From Nonomuraea jiangxiensis (GTDB taxonomy: Bacteria; Actinomycetota; Actinomycetes; Streptosporangiales; Streptosporangiaceae), in NCBI RefSeq assembly GCF_900099965.1, contig NZ_FNDJ01000009.1, positions 321,601 to 385,600 on the forward strand: a stretch of DNA of 64,000 nucleotides. The letters run 5' to 3'. The first letter of the stretch is position 1. Each line of letters opens with the position of its first letter. This document shows positions 60,995 to 64,000 of this stretch, piece by piece. A program made the position numbers and the translations under genes. The notes beneath the pieces are model-generated. The model saw only the letters and a program-made list of their open reading frames with translations. It was not told where the DNA came from and ran no database searches.

Positions 60995-61774
60995 ATGGAC
61001 GTCCGCTTACTGGGACCGGTCGAGGTGATCGCCGGTGACCGCCGCGCCCCGCTGGGACCACCCCAGCGACGCGCGGTGCTGGCCGCCCTGGCGATCGACG
61101 CCGGCCACCCCGTGTCGCTCCGCACGCTGATCGAGCGTGTCTGGGACGATCCGCCGGACCGGGCGACCGACTCGCTGTACGCCCACATCGCCCGCCTGCG
61201 GCAGGCGCTGACCTCGACCGGGGTCTCCATCGAGCGCCGGAACGGCGGTTACGAGCTCGATGTGGACCCCGAGCGGGTGGACGCCCACCGGTTCCGGCGG
61301 CTGGCCAAGCAGGCGCAGCTCCGCGCCCGCGACGACCACGCCAGGACCCGGCTGCTGGCCGAGGCGATGGACCTGTGGCGTGGCGCGCCGCTCACCGGCA
61401 TCCCGGGGGAATGGGCCGCCCGCATGCGATACGGCATCGAGCAGCAGTTCGTCGGCGCCGTCGTCACCTGGGCACAGGCGAACCTGCGCCTGGGCCGCCC
61501 CGACATCGTGGTCACCGAGCTGACCCCGCTGGTGCCGCGTTACCCGCTCGCTGAGCCGCTGGCGAGCATGCTGATGCGCGGCCTGTGCTCACTGGGACGC
61601 GGCGCGGAGGCGGTGGCCCTGTACGCCCGCCTGCGCGGCTACCTGGCCGACCACCTGGGCATCGAGCCGGGGCCGGAGCTGCGCGCGCTGCACCTCGGGA
61701 TCCTGCGGGCCGGCACCGCCCCGCCCGCCCGGCCGGCCGGGCGGGGCCTGCTCTACGCCCAGGTCACCGGCTGA
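60995..61774 (+). CDS. Short SARP family regulator (DNA-binding plus BTAD)
   Basis: This 259-residue SARP contains a winged helix (1-90: RLLGPVEVIAGDRRAPLGPPQRRAVLAALAI) and a BTAD domain to residue 250. It has no ATPase domain. It is the last gene of the aminotransferase operon, 22 bp after the UbiA gene. Its 3' end overlaps that of the convergent gene by 11 bp. With the AfsR-like gene at 55424 it brackets the operon, suggesting pathway-specific activation. Confidence 0.88.
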   Translation: MDVRLLGPVEVIAGDRRAPLGPPQRRAVLAALAIDAGHPVSLRTLIERVWDDPPDRATDSLYAHIARLRQALTSTGVSIERRNGGYELDVDPERVDAHRFRRLAKQAQLRARDDHARTRLLAEAMDLWRGAPLTGIPGEWAARMRYGIEQQFVGAVVTWAQANLRLGRPDIVVTELTPLVPRYPLAEPLASMLMRGLCSLGRGAEAVALYARLRGYLADHLGIEPGPELRALHLGILRAGTAPPARPAGRGLLYAQVTG

Positions 61775-62876
61775 GCGAGAGCACCAGCTGCTGCCCGCTG
61801 TGGTCGGACAGGTCGCCCGAGCGGACCAGCCGGTACTCGTGGACGGCGATCTCCGGCGTGGTGTACGCCCAGTCGATCCGCCACCACGGCCACCGGTCGT
61901 CCCAGGTGGCGGGGTAGAGCGAGCGCAGCGCCGGGGCGGCGTCGGCCATCCGCTCCGACACCAGGCGCAGGATGCCCATCGCGGGCGAGGCATTGAAGTC
62001 CCCGGCCAGGACGGCGGGCAGCGGGTTCGCCTGGATGTCGGCCGCGAGCGCGCGGAGGTTGGCCTTGCGTGCCTCGTGCTGCGTGCGGTTGAGGCTGAGC
62101 AGGTCGAGGCCGCCCGCGGACGGGTCGACCGGCGAGTTGATGTGGGAGTTGTAGAACGAGACGGTCCGGCTCCCCACGCGCAGGTCCGTACGCAGCGTCT
62201 TCACCGTGTAGAAACCGGGCCAGTCGGAGCCGGGCGGCACGGGTGTTTCACGCATGCTCTCCGGGCGCAGGTCGAGGCCGCGCTGCAGGACGATGGGGAA
62301 CCGCGACAGCGTCACCAGTTCGCTCGCCGTGGCGATGTGGAACCCGGGGAACTCCCTGCGCAGCCTGTCCAGGTCGTTCACCCGGATCGGCCGGGAGTCC
62401 GCGCCGAAGTGGACGTACTCCTGCAGCAGCAGCACATCGGCGTCCTGGGCGCGCAGGTAACGGTAGAAGGCGGCGACGTCCGGCGGGGGCGTGCCGGTGG
62501 GCGGCGGCATCGAGCGGCTCACCGGCTGGTCCCAGTACCAGGTGTTCCAGGAGAAGACCGTGATCGCGTCCGGCGGAGCCGGGACGGCGCGATGCCACAG
62601 CGAGGCGAGGTTGAGCCCGCTCGCGCCCCCGCCCAGCGTCAGGGACACCAGCGCCACCGCGGCGGCCGCCCGGCGGGCGCGGCGCGCCGCCGTCAGGGCC
62701 GCGGCGAGCAGCACCACGGGTACGGCCGCCAGCGCCAGCGGCGGAACCAGCTCGGGAACCTGCCACCACCACACCCGGCCGGACAGGACGCGGTGCAGCA
62801 CCACGAACACCAGCCAGGCGGTCGCCGCGCACAGCACCAGCGGGATCCTCCGGCGGGCCCGCGGTGCAGCCGTCAC
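61764..62876 (-). CDS. Membrane-anchored endonuclease/exonuclease/phosphatase (EEP) family protein
   Basis: This 370-residue protein has three N-terminal membrane helices (about 10-90) and then an EEP domain outside the membrane. The EEP motifs are VFSWNTWYW, LLLQEYV, NSHINSP, LAGDFNASP and the terminal SDHSGQQ. Catalytic Asp and His are therefore present. The family includes nucleases, sphingomyelinase-like and inositol/polyprenyl phosphodiesterases. It starts at a GTG coupled (GTGA) to the glycosyltransferase gene. Confidence 0.88.
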   Translation of the reverse strand: MTAAPRARRRIPLVLCAATAWLVFVVLHRVLSGRVWWWQVPELVPPLALAAVPVVLLAAALTAARRARRAAAAVALVSLTLGGGASGLNLASLWHRAVPAPPDAITVFSWNTWYWDQPVSRSMPPPTGTPPPDVAAFYRYLRAQDADVLLLQEYVHFGADSRPIRVNDLDRLRREFPGFHIATASELVTLSRFPIVLQRGLDLRPESMRETPVPPGSDWPGFYTVKTLRTDLRVGSRTVSFYNSHINSPVDPSAGGLDLLSLNRTQHEARKANLRALAADIQANPLPAVLAGDFNASPAMGILRLVSERMADAAPALRSLYPATWDDRWPWWRIDWAYTTPEIAVHEYRLVRSGDLSDHSGQQLVLSLSR

Positions 62877-63916
62877 GTGGCCGCCTCACCCGTGACCGGG
62901 GGGCGCACGGTCAGGTCGGGGTCGTAGAGCCGGCGGAACCTGGCCGAGCACAACCACCGCGCGACCCCGGCCGCCACCCCGGCCGCGATGGTCACGTTCA
63001 CCAGGAAGTGCACGACGCCGAAGTAGAGCAGGAACAGCGGGCCGCGCCTGCGCAGCACGAAACGGTACATACCGAGGTCGGCCAGCAGCGACGCGGCCAG
63101 GGCCAGGGCCGCGAGCGCGGCACCGGCCGGGCCGAGCGGGATCGCCAGGGGCAACGCGGCCACCGCCGCCAGCGCGGCGAGACTGCCGCCGGCCCGGCTG
63201 GAGGTCTCGAACCCGCGGGCGAAGCGCCGCCGCCGCGCGTACAGCGGCACCCGGGCGCGTCCCCGCCGGTACAGCTTGCGCAGCAGTTTGAAGAGCCGGT
63301 CGTCGTGGTCGTGCCGCGAGCGCACCGAGGTCGTGAGCACCATGTCGTACCGCTGGGTGAGGCGGTGGCCGTAGTCGACCTCCTCGGTCTCGCGCAGGCG
63401 CGTGTTGAACGGCCCGACGTCGTCGAAGACGCGGCGCGGCATCGCCATCAGCGCCGGGAACAGGAACGAGATGGGCCCCTCGGAGCTGACCGTCCAGTAG
63501 TGGTACTGCAGCGCCCGGTACTCCTCGACCAGGCTGTCGCGGATCAGCGGCTCGGCATCGTGGATGCTGCACACCGCGCCCAGCTTTGGATCGGCGGCGA
63601 GCATGCCCACCGCCACCTCGACGGCGTCGGGGTAGGGGGCCACGTCGGAGTCGGCGAACACCAGGATCTCGCCGCGCGCGTGCGCGACGCCGAGGTTGCG
63701 CGCCCCGGCCACGCCCAGGTTGCGTTCCGTGCGGATCACCCGTACGCCGAGCCGCCGCGCGACCTCGACCGAGCCGTCCGTGCTGCCGTCGTCCACGACG
63801 ATCAGCTCGATCGGCCGGTAGGTCTGCGCCAGCATCGCCCGCAGGCACAGCTCCAGCGAGGCGGCGTAGTTGTAGTTGGGCACGATCGCCGACACCAGCG
63901 GCCCCTGCTCGGTCAT
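62873..63916 (-). CDS. Membrane-associated family 2 glycosyltransferase
   Basis: This 347-residue GT2 enzyme has the fold opening SAIVPNYNYAASLELCLRAM, DDGSTDGSVEVARRLG and the metal motif FADSDVAPYPDAVEVAVG. RETEEVDYGHRLTQ is its acceptor region. Two or three C-terminal hydrophobic segments (LGPAGAALAALALAASLLA and following) attach it to the membrane. Its last 25 residues resemble the protein encoded further left-upstream at the window end (FRR-x-YD), so the two are tandem paralogues. It is coupled to the EEP gene by GTGA. Confidence 0.9.
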   Translation of the reverse strand: MTEQGPLVSAIVPNYNYAASLELCLRAMLAQTYRPIELIVVDDGSTDGSVEVARRLGVRVIRTERNLGVAGARNLGVAHARGEILVFADSDVAPYPDAVEVAVGMLAADPKLGAVCSIHDAEPLIRDSLVEEYRALQYHYWTVSSEGPISFLFPALMAMPRRVFDDVGPFNTRLRETEEVDYGHRLTQRYDMVLTTSVRSRHDHDDRLFKLLRKLYRRGRARVPLYARRRRFARGFETSSRAGGSLAALAAVAALPLAIPLGPAGAALAALALAASLLADLGMYRFVLRRRGPLFLLYFGVVHFLVNVTIAAGVAAGVARWLCSARFRRLYDPDLTVRPPVTGEAAT

Positions 63917-63919
63917 CGC

Positions 63920-64000
63920 TCACACCCCCGCCGACGCCGACCGGGCCGGCAGGTCGTACGTGCGGCGGAACCGGCTCGACAGCAGGCACTGGGCGGCGCC
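63920..64000 (-). CDS. C-terminal end of a second GT2-like protein, cut by the window
   Basis: Twenty-six codons read GAAQCLLSSRFRRTYDLPAR... before the stop. The block SSRFRRTYD matches SARFRRLYD at the end of the neighbouring glycosyltransferase, so it is probably a tandem paralogue. The stop lies 3 bp before the start of the next gene. Confidence 0.6.
   Translation of the reverse strand, partial: GAAQCLLSSRFRRTYDLPARSASAGV

Noticed and set aside
1..64000. CRISPR arrays, tRNA and rRNA genes
   Set aside because: No regularly spaced identical repeats and no tRNA-like T-loop/acceptor combinations or rRNA sequence were recognised by reading; a covariance-model scan would be decisive.

Overview
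The window is a chromosomal segment of a high-GC, Gram-positive actinomycete. Evidence for this is the strong G/C third-position bias, frequent GTG starts, SARP/AfsR regulators, a CmtR-type sensor, a DUF7019-type protein and many ATGA-overlapped gene pairs. The set of families resembles Streptosporangiales (Nonomuraea-like), but that placement is inference. No rRNA, tRNA or CRISPR array was seen.

Region 1 (1-16.4 kb) is a carbohydrate-utilisation region made of two modules. The first has a secreted CBM13-GH62 arabinofuranosidase (5' end cut by the window), a LacI regulator, a GH68 fructosyl hydrolase without a visible signal peptide, a CUT1-type ABC importer, and a second LacI regulator divergent from the binding-protein gene. 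The second has a FAH-fold dehydratase and an enolase-superfamily dehydratase in one operon with another sugar ABC importer. It also has a divergent IclR regulator and a secreted CE1-type esterase. Nearly identical palindromic and direct-repeat sites precede both the importer/IclR divergon and the esterase, so they look like one IclR regulon.

Region 2 (16.4-21 kb) is a patchwork: a truncated OLD-family ATPase with a damaged P-loop, an unrecognised protein, a MerR-MFS pair, a fragment of a TIGR02452/PARG-like gene, and a YciO/Sua5 family gene.

Region 3 (21-41 kb) is a redox, metal and stress region. It holds a Tat-exported multicopper oxidase, a flavodoxin-like protein with an apparent internal deletion, a CDGSH iron-sulfur protein, a STAS protein lacking the usual phospho-serine, a DUF4142 protein, and a formate dehydrogenase operon (Cys enzyme, FeS subunit, NrfD-type anchor, small leading protein). 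It continues with a ferritin-like protein, a hemerythrin, a zinc alcohol dehydrogenase, a DUF389 protein, and a CmtR-like sensor / P1B-ATPase / DUF3703 operon. A cytochrome-b (qcrB) tail fragment lies inside it.

Region 4 (41-55 kb) carries signalling and accessory genes: a VOC fragment, a secreted PI-PLC, an ECF sigma factor with a membrane-anchored partner, an EF-hand protein with a UbiC-like protein, two methyltransferases, a DUF7019 protein, a receptor-like Ser/Thr kinase with 14 WD40 blades, a degenerate histidine-kinase-like protein, regulator and IS110 remnants, and a secreted beta-propeller-like protein.

Region 5 (55-64 kb) looks like the left part of a specialised biosynthetic or glycolipid cluster. 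An AfsR-like SARP is followed by a class III aminotransferase, an NAD-dependent epimerase, a UbiA prenyltransferase of the phosphoribosyl-polyprenyl type and a short SARP. Convergent to them are a membrane EEP-family phosphohydrolase and two tandem paralogous family 2 glycosyltransferases, the last cut by the window end. This is the most likely place for undescribed chemistry.
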